DNA of 34,903 nucleotides from Chromatiales bacterium (lineage in GTDB: Bacteria; Pseudomonadota; Gammaproteobacteria; Xanthomonadales; SZUA-36): assembly GCA_024640025.1 (NCBI GenBank), contig JAHEFT010000017.1:1-34903 (forward strand). The letters are read 5' to 3'. How positions within the stretch are numbered: position 1 is the stretch's first letter; each line of letters begins with the position of its first letter. Position numbers and translations under genes: made by a program. Positions 17,497 through 25,569 of the stretch are shown here, one piece after another. The notes under the pieces are model-generated. The model did no database searches and had not been told where the DNA came from. It saw only the letters and a program-made list of their open reading frames with translations.

Positions 17497-17985
17497 TCAA
17501 TTGACGGTATAGCCACGGCCGCGAAGGCAGGTGGCGTATGCCTGGTTGAAGTTGTTCTGGGACTGCGCATACTGATCGGCCTGCTGCTGCGCCCATGCCT
17601 GCTGTTGCGCATTGGCATTTGCGGCCTGGTCGCGGCCGCGTGCTCCGCCAACCAACGCTCCGGTACCCGCGCCGATGGCAGCGCCTTTTCCGGCGTCACC
17701 GGCAATGGCGCCAACCGTGACCCCTACCAGTGCGCCACGCAGCAAACCCCTGCCGGCGCTGGAAGTTGGCGCCTGGGTCTGTGGTGGAGGCGTGGTCGTC
17801 TGGAGCGGCGCGGTCGGGTCAAATCCGGTCTGGCCGGATGCCCAACTCATGCAGGCGCCCTCGTCTTCCTGTTGTTTTTCAGGACTTTGCCCGCCTGCGG
17901 GATACACATACAGGCCAGCCTGAGCCAGTGCAGGAGCAATCAGCGCAACGGCCAATCCAACTGCAATTAAACATTTCCGAATCAT
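17497..17985 (-). CDS. Secreted glycine-zipper protein
   Basis: A 162-residue protein with a signal peptide (1-about 22, ending ALAQA), a linker rich in Pro, Thr and Gln, a glycine-zipper segment (about 79-118: GALVGVTVGAIAGDAGKGAA and GAGTGALVGGARG) and a Gln/Ala-rich C-terminus ending CLRGRGYTVN. Glycine-zipper proteins of this kind sit in the outer membrane or periplasm and are annotated as YMGG-like. CGGAGA lies before the ATG at 17985; an extension 17 codons upstream is disfavoured because it lacks a ribosome site and spoils the signal peptide. Its exact role is unknown. Confidence 0.85.
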   Translation of the reverse strand: MIRKCLIAVGLAVALIAPALAQAGLYVYPAGGQSPEKQQEDEGACMSWASGQTGFDPTAPLQTTTPPPQTQAPTSSAGRGLLRGALVGVTVGAIAGDAGKGAAIGAGTGALVGGARGRDQAANANAQQQAWAQQQADQYAQSQNNFNQAYATCLRGRGYTVN

Positions 17986-18040
17986 TAAATTTTCTCCGTT
18001 CCGAATGTATGTAAATACAGCGATCAAGCACTTCATTGTC

Positions 18041-19498
18041 TCACAGCACAGGCCCGAGCATCCCCATTAAATTGTTCCAGAAGCGCCTGGTGACTGACCA
18101 CGCGTCAATATCTCCCAGGGTCACCGGGTTTGAAGACGCCAGGTACTGATCCTGTCGACCACGCACGGCGAAAGTAAGTTCCGGATCGCATAACAGGATG
18201 TTGTTTTCATAGTTGAGATCAAAGCTGCGCCGGTCCATGTTCGCCGAACCGATCAGGGCAATATCATCATCGACCGTCATGGTCTTGGTGTGCAGCAAGC
18301 CGCCAACGTACTCGTGAACCTGAACCCCTGCCGCAACGAGTTCGCGGTAATAGCTGCGACTGGCGGCGGCTACCTGCCAGGAGTCGTTGCGCGCCGGAAA
18401 AATGATGACTGTATCGACCCCGCGACGCGCGGCTGCACATAATGCCGCCTGCATTGACTCGTTCGGCACAAAATACGGTGTCGTAATCAGCAGTCTTTTC
18501 CGGGCGGTGTGCATCAAAGACGTAAATACCTCGGGCATCGCAGAATTTCGAACCGTGGGGCCTGTCGCAATAACCTGGGCTGGAAAACCCGCTTGGCCCG
18601 GCGCTACCGGCGCCTCCAGTATCTGGCGAATGTCTTCATTAACATCTGTCATCCAGTCGCCAACGAAGACGTGCTGATTCTGACGCGCGATCGGTCCCTC
18701 GAAGCGCACCAGAATGTCCACCCACGGCGCGAATTTCGGCTTTACCCGGAACTCGGGATCGGCGCAGTTCTGGCTGCCGCAGTAGGTGATCCGGTCATCG
18801 ATGACGACGATCTTGCGATGGTTGCGCAAATCAATCCGGCCCTGGAAGGGACGCAGCAGCGGATTGGTAAGGGGAAGAGCGATTGCGACATGAACACCGG
18901 CTGCACTCATATCCTTCCAGTGCGTGGAGCGAATCATTGCACGCGAGCCCAGCCCATCGGCCATGGCGCGGCAGGCCACGCCGCGCGCCGCTGCGCGTTT
19001 TAGCGCCGCGGCCACTTTCAGGCCATTGTTGTCTTCCAGCCAGATATAAAAAATCAGGTGAATGTGATCAGTGGCGGCGTCCATGTCGGCGACCATGGCA
19101 TCGATGCCGGAATTGGAATCCGCCATCAGCTCTGCCGAATTGCCGCCCACGGGCCGGAAGCCATTGACCGATTCACCCAGCCGGAACAGGGGCACGTGCC
19201 GGTCGGAAAATGAAGGTTGATTGCGGGGGTCGGTCTCGAAAGAAGCCGGCGCTGCAGGCGGCAGGTTGCGCATTATTTCACGGGCACGCGCCACGCGTTT
19301 GCGCCCGATGTTTGTCTCACCCAGCAAAAGGTAAAGAAGCATCCCCAGCCCCGGCAAAGCGGCAATGACGGCTATCCAGGCAATTCGCGACGCCGGTTCC
19401 CGGTGAGGCCGCAAGACCGCCCGCGCCAGCACGGCCAGCCAAAGCAGCACAAATGCCGTGTACGCAAGCGCAAGCCCTATGGGAAACGCCTCGTTCAC
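18041..19498 (-). CDS. cls: Cardiolipin synthase (two phospholipase D motifs)
   Basis: A 485-residue membrane enzyme that joins two phosphatidylglycerols into cardiolipin plus glycerol. Two N-terminal helices (about 6-28 and 38-60) are followed by a PLDN-like GETNIGRKR and two HKD motifs: H227-R-K229...D234 in LRNHRKIVVIDD and H403-T-K405...D410 in LLHTKTMTVDDDIALIGSANM. The GTG start at 19498 is used because a TGA lies two codons upstream in frame and the first residues align with E. coli ClsA. A GGAGG lies further upstream than usual (about 23 bases). It stands alone, divergent from moaB. Confidence 0.93.
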   Translation of the reverse strand: MNEAFPIGLALAYTAFVLLWLAVLARAVLRPHREPASRIAWIAVIAALPGLGMLLYLLLGETNIGRKRVARAREIMRNLPPAAPASFETDPRNQPSFSDRHVPLFRLGESVNGFRPVGGNSAELMADSNSGIDAMVADMDAATDHIHLIFYIWLEDNNGLKVAAALKRAAARGVACRAMADGLGSRAMIRSTHWKDMSAAGVHVAIALPLTNPLLRPFQGRIDLRNHRKIVVIDDRITYCGSQNCADPEFRVKPKFAPWVDILVRFEGPIARQNQHVFVGDWMTDVNEDIRQILEAPVAPGQAGFPAQVIATGPTVRNSAMPEVFTSLMHTARKRLLITTPYFVPNESMQAALCAAARRGVDTVIIFPARNDSWQVAAASRSYYRELVAAGVQVHEYVGGLLHTKTMTVDDDIALIGSANMDRRSFDLNYENNILLCDPELTFAVRGRQDQYLASSNPVTLGDIDAWSVTRRFWNNLMGMLGPVL

Positions 19499-19747
19499 AA
19501 TTCAGGCTCAATAAACAGGAAACCTCCTAACCTTTCTTCTCTGCTATGTAGTCAAGCACCAGTTCTTCCAGCAGGCAGCCAACAATCGTGAGTGTTTTCC
19601 TGATCATAATCGAGGGATTGGGGTGAATAAAGTCTCAGTTTATCGCAACCTTAATACATTGGCATCATTAGAGAGTCATGGATTTTTCATAATCCGTACC
19701 ATCAATTTCTTTTATACTTGAACAGTAGGAAAAGGATCCAGCGAATC

Positions 19748-20278
19748 ATGAGCAGAACCCAGTCCGGCGCCAAGTTCATCCCTCTACGCGTGGCCGTAGT
19801 CACCATTTCTGACAGCAGGACACCCGACAACGACGCTTCGGGCGACTACCTGGCAGGTTCCTTACAGGAAGAGGGCCACAAGCTCGCGCACCACAAGATT
19901 ATCAAGGATGACAAGTACGTGTTGCGAGCCGAATTCTCCGCGCTGATCATCGACGAGGAAGTCGATGTCATCCTGAGTACCGGCAGTACCGGCCTGACCG
20001 GCCGGGATGTTGCACCGGAGGCCCTGACGCCCTTGTTCGACAAAACTATCGAAGGATTTGGCGAGTTGTTCAGATCGGCTTCCATTCCCGATATTGGCGC
20101 CGCCACCATACAGTCGCGCGCCTTTGCAGGTTTAGCCAATGGCACGGTGATTTTCTGTGTTCCGGGTTCTCCGGGGGCCTGCCGAACTGCCTGGGAAGAC
20201 GTCATCCGTCCACAGCTCGACTCACGGACCAGACCCTGCAACCTGGCCAACCTGATGCCGCGTTTCCTGGAGCGTTGA
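19748..20278 (+). CDS. moaB: Molybdenum cofactor biosynthesis protein MoaB/MogA family
   Basis: A 176-residue protein of the MoaB/MogA family, which adenylylates molybdopterin before metal insertion. Visible are VAVVTISDSRTPDNDASGDY (close to the N-terminus), STGSTGLTGRDVAPEAL with the substrate loop and a C-terminal FCVPGSPGACRTAWEDVI. The ATG at 19748 is preferred over a TTG 30 bases earlier. A TATACT box (19713-19718) lies 29 bases upstream with no convincing -35. The 249-base region between cls and moaB otherwise shows nothing I can name. No other molybdenum cofactor gene is in the window. Confidence 0.92.
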   Translation: MSRTQSGAKFIPLRVAVVTISDSRTPDNDASGDYLAGSLQEEGHKLAHHKIIKDDKYVLRAEFSALIIDEEVDVILSTGSTGLTGRDVAPEALTPLFDKTIEGFGELFRSASIPDIGAATIQSRAFAGLANGTVIFCVPGSPGACRTAWEDVIRPQLDSRTRPCNLANLMPRFLER

Positions 20279-20331
20279 GTCTCCGACTCCGTCCGGAAAG
20301 GCATCTTGCAACCACCGACCGGTAGTCTCCG

Positions 20332-20979
20332 ATGCTGATTGAATTCCCAGTGTGGATAACGATTTGCGCCCTTGGTGTGATTCTTTCGCTGGCGGGCGAG
20401 CATCGCTCAAACCCGGTCCTTGCCGCTACGGGCAAACTCGTCGCTGCCACCGCATATCTGGCGGCGGCATGGTCGCTGGGCGCCACCAGCACGGACTACG
20501 GCCGGGTTCTGCTATCAGGCATGGCCTTGTGCTGGATGGGCGACCTTTTCCTTGTTTCCAACAACCGCCCCAGGCTGTTTCTGATGGGCCTGGCGAGTTT
20601 TCTGCTGGGACACGTTGCTTACATCGCCGCATTCGCGGTTCGCGGCGTATCAAATACGGCGCTGCTGACTGCAGGATTTTTGATGGCACTCTTCGCCTGG
20701 CAGGTTCTGCGCTGGTTGAATCCGTTTCTGGATGACCGCATGCGGCGACCCGTGTGGCTTTACGTGACGGCCATTTCCCTGATGATGACATTGGCAGTCG
20801 GAACGTACGCCTTCGATGAAAACTGGACGATCCCTGCAGGCGCTTTGCTGTTCCTGCTCTCGGATCTTGCCGTCGCCCGTGACCGCTTTATCGCCCGGGG
20901 CTTTATCAACCGGGCCTGGGGATTACCGCTGTACTTCTGCGGCCAGTTAGTTTTGGCTTCGTCTGTGGATTACTTGTAA
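20332..20979 (+). CDS. YhhN-family membrane protein (lysoplasmalogenase-like)
   Basis: A 215-residue protein with about eight membrane helices. The acidic motifs MALCWMGDLFLVSNN, FLLGHVAYIAAF and FLLSDLAVARDRFI match YhhN/TMEM86, whose animal members hydrolyse the vinyl-ether bond of lysoplasmalogens. Bacterial substrates are not settled. No strong ribosome binding site precedes the ATG. It is 53 bases downstream of moaB and may share its transcript. A hairpin lies after it. Confidence 0.85.
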   Translation: MLIEFPVWITICALGVILSLAGEHRSNPVLAATGKLVAATAYLAAAWSLGATSTDYGRVLLSGMALCWMGDLFLVSNNRPRLFLMGLASFLLGHVAYIAAFAVRGVSNTALLTAGFLMALFAWQVLRWLNPFLDDRMRRPVWLYVTAISLMMTLAVGTYAFDENWTIPAGALLFLLSDLAVARDRFIARGFINRAWGLPLYFCGQLVLASSVDYL

Positions 20980-21000
20980 ACCGGGCCGACGTTCAGGTTG

Positions 21001-21028
21001 GGCGCAGCCTGACCCCGCAGGCAGCGCC
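21001..21028. terminator. Imperfect hairpin between convergent genes
   Basis: GGCGC-AG-CCTG, loop ACCCCG, CAGG-CA-GCGCC: a 5 + 4 base-pair stem with one internal mismatch pair of bases, followed on the plus strand by TACTCTTAATTTT. It sits between the YhhN-like gene and the convergent orphan gene and could terminate both. Confidence 0.45.
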
Positions 21029-21053
21029 GGGCGTTACTCTTAATTTTCTGCCT

Positions 21054-21557
21054 TCAGCAACCGGGAATGTTCCTGAACCCACTCACCGTTGATGCGATTT
21101 CCTCATAAACCTCAATGATCCGGTCCTGGTCCATATCGAACTCGCCACTGTCGGCGACAGCTTTGGCAGCACCGAAAACGTCGGATTCCTGTCCCGCTTT
21201 CCGTTGACTGCATAGTTCGTTGGCCACGGCGATGGCAACTCTCAGATCGTGCAGATAGCTGCAGGTGTCTTCCCAATGTCCTTTATGGGGCTTGAATTGG
21301 ACAGCTTCCAGGACGATGTCCCGAAGATGATCACCGCTGCCTGTGCATTTGCTGAGTTGACGATGCATGTCGGCCAGAAGCATCTTGCCGTGTTCAGTCA
21401 ACCAAAGCTTGCCTTCAGCCATTTCCCGCTCGATAAGCATCGAGTCCAGCAACTCATGTAATTTACGCGCATGGAGGGCGTCACCCTCCTGCGCATCATG
21501 CAGAAAAGCATCCAGAGAGGCGTTGATGGCGCCTTCACTCATTCGCGTGGTAATCAT
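21054..21557 (-). CDS. Orphan helical protein of unknown function
   Basis: A 167-residue soluble, mostly helical, acidic protein beginning MITTRMSEGAINASLDAFL and ending in SGFRNIPGC. It has no signal peptide, membrane segment or motif I recognise. Features include a His/Leu-rich stretch HARKLHELLDSMLIERE and three Cys residues. AGGAGGAG (21563-21570) lies 5 bases before the ATG, an unusually strong site, and supports real expression. The 178 bases upstream contain no clear promoter. It lies between two convergent or tandem groups with no functional hint from neighbours. Confidence 0.75.
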   Translation of the reverse strand: MITTRMSEGAINASLDAFLHDAQEGDALHARKLHELLDSMLIEREMAEGKLWLTEHGKMLLADMHRQLSKCTGSGDHLRDIVLEAVQFKPHKGHWEDTCSYLHDLRVAIAVANELCSQRKAGQESDVFGAAKAVADSGEFDMDQDRIIEVYEEIASTVSGFRNIPGC

Positions 21558-21735
21558 GATTTCTCCTCCTGAACAGACGATTCGTTCTATCAGTTTCGAC
21601 TTCAGCCACTTTCGGCCCGGGAGGCTATCGGATTTTTATTCGCGCATTGGTATGGGTAGCCTGGCGAACAAGCAGCACACTATCAGTATGCGCCTGCAAG
21701 CTTAACAGGAGCTTAAAATGGTCAGCACCCCGCTA

Positions 21736-22482
21736 TTAGTCGACTTCCCAGTCAAGGCAACCCCTGAGGGCGGGGTCAATCTCAGTTTCCAGCAGTGCTA
21801 CCAGTTGGCGGTGTGACACATTGCGGGCAGCGCGAAATATAAACGTGACCCTTGCTTTTTCAGGGTTCTTTTTTTCGCTCATGATCAGGCTGCCTTTCTT
21901 CTCGAGGGCGGCGCGATAGGAAGAAGCTGCTTCGGCCACCCGCTCGAGAGGAAGCGCCCTGATATTGATGCGATAGGTGATACGGGAATTGAGGACATAG
22001 ATCAGGACAAATCCGAATGCAGTCGCCAGGACTGCCACGTGCGGCAGGTCCAGCCCGCACGACAGGCCGATAAGCGTGACAAAAATAACGTGACCGGTCA
22101 GGCTCGCTGAATTAAGGACCGTGCGAAAACGGATCAATCCTCCGATACCGAACAGCACAAACCCCACGACCAGGCCATACTTGATGACCATGATGCCGAT
22201 AAGGGCGCCAATCACGGAATAAGTGATGAAAACCTTGGGCGCTTCGATTTCTTTCAGCGTATCCGCTGTTTGCAGGTGCTTGGGATGGAAGGCGATCACG
22301 GCGCCCAGAACAGCTGCCAGGGTGAGCGTCAACAGGGCATTGATCATGAAGCCCACATCGGTAAAGCCTTTCCACCCTTCCCCCATGGAACCGGGTTGCT
22401 GAGCAAAGAACTCGGGCACATGCTGCGCCCATGCCGTAGATGCGAACAGCAGCAAGCTGAACGCAAGCCAAAGAATTCTCAT
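21736..22482 (-). CDS. MgtC/SapB- or DUF4956-like integral membrane protein
   Basis: About 248 residues with a signal-like first segment ending TAWAQ, then some five membrane helices and a soluble C-terminal part (about 185-248). The core VGFVLFGIGGLIRFRTVLNS resembles both the MgtC GIGFLGAG region and the DUF4956 FGLFALFSILRFRT region. The C-terminal part (ARVTFIFRAARNVSHRQLV) has the pattern of a small ACT-like fold. No function is certain; MgtC relatives influence ATP synthase and magnesium stress, DUF4956 proteins accompany polyphosphate genes. A GTG directly before the ATG is an alternative start. It precedes no obvious partner; carD-like gene lies upstream on the same strand with a 51-base gap. 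Confidence 0.72.
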   Translation of the reverse strand: MRILWLAFSLLLFASTAWAQHVPEFFAQQPGSMGEGWKGFTDVGFMINALLTLTLAAVLGAVIAFHPKHLQTADTLKEIEAPKVFITYSVIGALIGIMVIKYGLVVGFVLFGIGGLIRFRTVLNSASLTGHVIFVTLIGLSCGLDLPHVAVLATAFGFVLIYVLNSRITYRINIRALPLERVAEAASSYRAALEKKGSLIMSEKKNPEKARVTFIFRAARNVSHRQLVALLETEIDPALRGCLDWEVD

Positions 22483-22533
22483 CACTCGTCAATCCTCGCG
22501 CAACAGGTTTTGCATGGCCCGGGGATTATCCCG

Positions 22534-23007
22534 TTATTCGCTGGCAATCTGGTCCCTGGCCTGCTCTGGTGTCTCTCCGAGCGCCACGGAAACTTCCTCG
22601 ACCAGTAAAGCCAGTGACTTTTTCATGTGTTCACGGTCTGTAGCCCGCAGGGAACCCTCAGCTTCGAGCTTGCTCAAACCTTTGTATACATCTGCATAAG
22701 CGAACGGGTCACCCGCTTCCATCGCCACCTGGTTGGCATTAGCGCGGGATTTCCACTCTTTCCTGACGTTCCCGTCCCATCCGTCGAGATGGTCCAGCAA
22801 CTGCTTTGCCTCGGTGGCGCTGATGGGTTTGCGAACAGTCTCTGCAAGATCTTCTTCGCGCAACATCAGCGTCAGACCCTCACGTTCGAAAAAAACCTGT
22901 GCAAACGTGGTTTCCTTTTCTCCTGAAAAACTTCTCTTGCGAATGGATTGAACCTTACCGATTCCGTGGATGGGGTGGTGGACGTCATCTCCTTGCTTGA
23001 TGCTAAT
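22534..23007 (-). CDS. CarD-family protein with an apparent ATT start
   Basis: A 157-residue protein. The first 55 residues (ISIKQGDDVHHPIHGIGKVQ, then a beta-rich stretch to FFEREGLTLML) look like the RNA-polymerase-interacting CarD/CdnL N-terminal domain, and the rest (LDHLDGWDGNVRKEWKSRAN, VYKGLSKLEAEG, DREHMKKSLALLVEE) matches the helical CarD tail. CarD proteins bind RNA polymerase and stabilise the open complex at promoters. No ATG, GTG or TTG exists in frame between an upstream TGA and residue 48; the frame upstream reads AGG AGA ATA GCC ATT AGC ATC AAG, so ATT at 23005-23007 with AGGAGA 6 bases before it is the best start. The first ATG in frame, at 22866, would remove the whole CarD domain. 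Confidence 0.82.
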   Translation of the reverse strand: MSIKQGDDVHHPIHGIGKVQSIRKRSFSGEKETTFAQVFFEREGLTLMLREEDLAETVRKPISATEAKQLLDHLDGWDGNVRKEWKSRANANQVAMEAGDPFAYADVYKGLSKLEAEGSLRATDREHMKKSLALLVEEVSVALGETPEQARDQIASE

Positions 23008-23013
23008 GGCTAT

Positions 23014-23019
23014 TCTCCT
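23014..23019 (-). promoter_or_regulatory. Ribosome binding site pointing to an ATT start
   Basis: AGGAGA on the minus strand ends 6 bases before ATT (23005-23007), the ideal spacing for initiation there. It is the reason for the non-standard start given to the CarD-family gene. Confidence 0.6.
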
Positions 23020-23060
23020 GGAAAGTATTTGGTGGGCCGTATATGTATTTATTAATCAAT

Positions 23061-23089
23061 ATGTTACACGATTTTTTCAATTCGAGCAA
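23061..23089 (-). promoter_or_regulatory. Putative sigma-70 promoter of the CarD-family gene
   Basis: TTGCTC (23084-23089) and TAACAT (23061-23066) are separated by 17 bases in a locally AT-rich stretch (about 23035-23090), giving a leader of about 45 bases before the ATT start. An overlapping TTGAAA is an alternative -35. Both boxes deviate from consensus. Confidence 0.4.
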
Positions 23090-23151
23090 TGTAAATCTGC
23101 AGTCACAGTGCAAATGAACGAACAAAATCCCGGGAGGCGGGCCGCCAGGGG

Positions 23152-24798
23152 TCAGTGAATACGGTCGAGCAAAGCCTGGAATCGCTTGTCTTTACGCAAA
23201 GAATCCAGGTCGCTGTCTGTCTCCAGCCAGGCACGGTCGCCCCAGCCGCTTTCAACGGCGCGTTCGAGCAATTCAAGTGCGCGCTCAGAGTCCCCGCTCA
23301 TGGCAAAAAAACAGGCGATGTTGTAGAGCACCAGCGGTTCATTCTCTTCACGCGACAGCGCTTCCTCGGCCATCGCCATTCCCCTGTCCAATTCACCGAC
23401 GTTACTCAGTTGATTGGCAGCCATGCACAGGGCCCTGGTGTCATGCGGATTCATTATGAGGTGACGTTCGATCAGGTCGATCGAATAGAGGCGCGCTTTC
23501 ATCTCTTCATGTCTTTTGCCGAGCGAGTGGTATGCCTGGCCCAGAAAAACAGCCGGCTGATAATCAGTCGGACTGACTTCCATCGCTTTCTTGTACATAC
23601 CGACGGCCCGATCAAAGTCGCCTTGCGAGGTGAATGCCAACCCCGAGTAGTAGTAAGCCTCGAACAGGTTTGGATTGAGTTCGATTGCCTTGCCAAATTC
23701 CTGCTCGGCCTCGGTGTATTCTTCGCTGATGAACATCGCCAAGCCGCGTGAGGCGCGCGCTTCAGCAGAGTCAGGATCCAGGGCAATGGCTTTTTCACTG
23801 GCTTGCCTGGCGTTTTCCGCATTCTCATGGCTGGCGTCCGCATACCGGAACATGTGCGAATAAGCGTCTGCAATCCCCGCGTAGGCCAGCGCATACTTGG
23901 CATCCAATGCGATCGCCTGGTTGAACATACCGATGGCATGCTCATAGTCACGCTGCGTCATGGTGTACATATAGCTTCGGCCGCGCAGGTAAAAATCGTA
24001 GGCCCTGGCGTCCGAGGTGGCGACATTCTGAATGGCCCGACGCTCTTTCGGCGAAAGGGTAAGCTGCAGGGCGTCGGTGATGCTTTGGGCAATGTCGTCC
24101 TGGATGGCGAACACGTCCTTCATCTCCCGGTCATAAGTTTCTGACCACAGGTGGGAATCGCTGCCCGCATCAATCAACTGGGCCGTGATACGCACGCGAT
24201 CTCCCGCCCGTCGAATACTGCCTTCCAGCACTGAACTGACCCGCAATTCTTTCGCCACCTGGGGAATGCTGACTTCCTTGCCCTTGAAAATGAACGATGA
24301 GGTTCTTGAAGCCACCCGCAGTTCCGGCAGCTTGACCAACAGGTTCAGTATTTCCTCGGATATCCCGTCGCTGAAATATTCGTTTTCGACATCACCGCTC
24401 ATGTTGACAAAGGGCAAAACAGCGATGGACTTACGGTGGTCAATTTCAGCTGGGGCTGCGCGAGCAGCGGGTGGGGCTGTCGCGGGTTCAGGGGACGATT
24501 GTTCGCTGAGCCGGTGTTGATTTGTCTCAGCAGGCGGCCCGGAGTCACGGTGTACGCCTCCCGGACCAATGTCGAATGCCCAGGCCAGCATGATGGCGAT
24601 GAAAAACCCCAACACAACCAACACGGTAACCAGGGTCGAGGTCCAGTCCGGCAGGTTCAGATTGGGTAAAACCGTGGAGGCTACTTCGATGACAAACCAG
24701 CCGGCGATGGCGTACAGAACGATGACCCGAACCACTCTCCGGCGTTTCAATTCTGCCCACAAACCACCTATTGAGGACTGACCGGGTTGTTCACCCAT
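23152..24798 (-). CDS. Membrane protein with TolB-like N-domain and TPR repeats
   Basis: A 548-residue protein with a short cytosolic start (LWAELKRRRVVRVIVLYAIA), two membrane helices (about 22-42 and 54-76), a Pro/Ala-rich linker, a FlgO/TolB-like domain (about 120-245, IAVLPFVNMSGDVENEYFSD and GISEEILNLL) and about six TPR repeats (about 265-545). The same layout occurs in adenylate/guanylate cyclase-linked and winged-helix-linked proteins, but here no cyclase or DNA-binding domain is present. It is probably a scaffold or sensor facing the periplasm; partners are unknown. GGAGCGAGAATAG precedes the ATG. Confidence 0.85.
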   Translation of the reverse strand: MGEQPGQSSIGGLWAELKRRRVVRVIVLYAIAGWFVIEVASTVLPNLNLPDWTSTLVTVLVVLGFFIAIMLAWAFDIGPGGVHRDSGPPAETNQHRLSEQSSPEPATAPPAARAAPAEIDHRKSIAVLPFVNMSGDVENEYFSDGISEEILNLLVKLPELRVASRTSSFIFKGKEVSIPQVAKELRVSSVLEGSIRRAGDRVRITAQLIDAGSDSHLWSETYDREMKDVFAIQDDIAQSITDALQLTLSPKERRAIQNVATSDARAYDFYLRGRSYMYTMTQRDYEHAIGMFNQAIALDAKYALAYAGIADAYSHMFRYADASHENAENARQASEKAIALDPDSAEARASRGLAMFISEEYTEAEQEFGKAIELNPNLFEAYYYSGLAFTSQGDFDRAVGMYKKAMEVSPTDYQPAVFLGQAYHSLGKRHEEMKARLYSIDLIERHLIMNPHDTRALCMAANQLSNVGELDRGMAMAEEALSREENEPLVLYNIACFFAMSGDSERALELLERAVESGWGDRAWLETDSDLDSLRKDKRFQALLDRIH

Positions 24799-24885
24799 CT
24801 ATTCTCGCTCCTTGGCGCCAGTTGATTGAGCCATGATCATACAGGCAACACGTGAATGGGTGTAGGTCTATGTCCCGCTGAGCCA

Positions 24886-25512
24886 CTAACGCGCAGAGGT
24901 CGCCAACTTCAGCGCCAGCCCCACGAAAATCGTTCCGGCGATACGGTTCAGGATGACTTGTGCCCGCTGTGACTTGCCCAAGCGCTCACCCAGGAAACCG
25001 GCAAACCAGGCGATCGAACCAAACACCAACAACGCAGCCACGATAAAGATGGCGCCAAACAACACAAGTTGCAGGGGCAGTGAGCCGCGCGAAGGATCGG
25101 CAAACTGTGGCAGAAAGGCCAGAAAAAAAATGGCTACTTTCGGGTTAGTAACATTCATGACCACACCGCGCGCATACAGGTGGTGCGACGGGATCGCCGT
25201 ATTTCTTTCTTTCAGGATGTCAGTTGCACCCGCCCTGAACGCCTGCCAGGCGAGATACACAAGGTACCCGGCGCCAATAAACTTCAACGCGTTGAAAGCG
25301 ACCGCGGAAGTGGCGAATATAGCGGCTACGCCAAGGGAAACCGCCGCGGTGTGCACCAGGAGTCCGGTACACAGCCCCAGCGTCACGTAAAGCCCTGCCG
25401 CCTTGCCCTGGATCGCCGATTGAGTGAGCACATAGATATTGTCGGGTCCCGGCGCCAGCGCCAATGCGACGGACGCGGCAAAGAAGACGGCTATGCTCTC
25501 AAATGGAATCAT
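24886..25512 (-). CDS. LysE/RhtB-family amino acid exporter
   Basis: A 208-residue protein with about six membrane helices and the LysE signature LALAPGPDNIYVLTQSAIQG (17-36) followed by GLYVTLGLCTGLLVHTAAV. The family exports amino acids or homoserine lactone-type compounds; the substrate is not predictable here. GAGG lies about 10 bases before the ATG. It is between the membrane hydrolase and the TolB/TPR gene on the same strand, with gaps of 57 and 87 bases. Confidence 0.92.
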   Translation of the reverse strand: MIPFESIAVFFAASVALALAPGPDNIYVLTQSAIQGKAAGLYVTLGLCTGLLVHTAAVSLGVAAIFATSAVAFNALKFIGAGYLVYLAWQAFRAGATDILKERNTAIPSHHLYARGVVMNVTNPKVAIFFLAFLPQFADPSRGSLPLQLVLFGAIFIVAALLVFGSIAWFAGFLGERLGKSQRAQVILNRIAGTIFVGLALKLATSAR

Positions 25513-25569
25513 GAAATCCAGAACCTCGATGAATGCCTGCCATGATATCCGAATGTTTTGCAGACTCGT

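Noticed and set aside
23108-23151. GC-rich palindromes (TCCCGGGA, GGCGG/CCGCC) after the TolB/TPR gene as a terminator
   Set aside because: Stems overlap, loops would be one base or none, and the following T content is modest.
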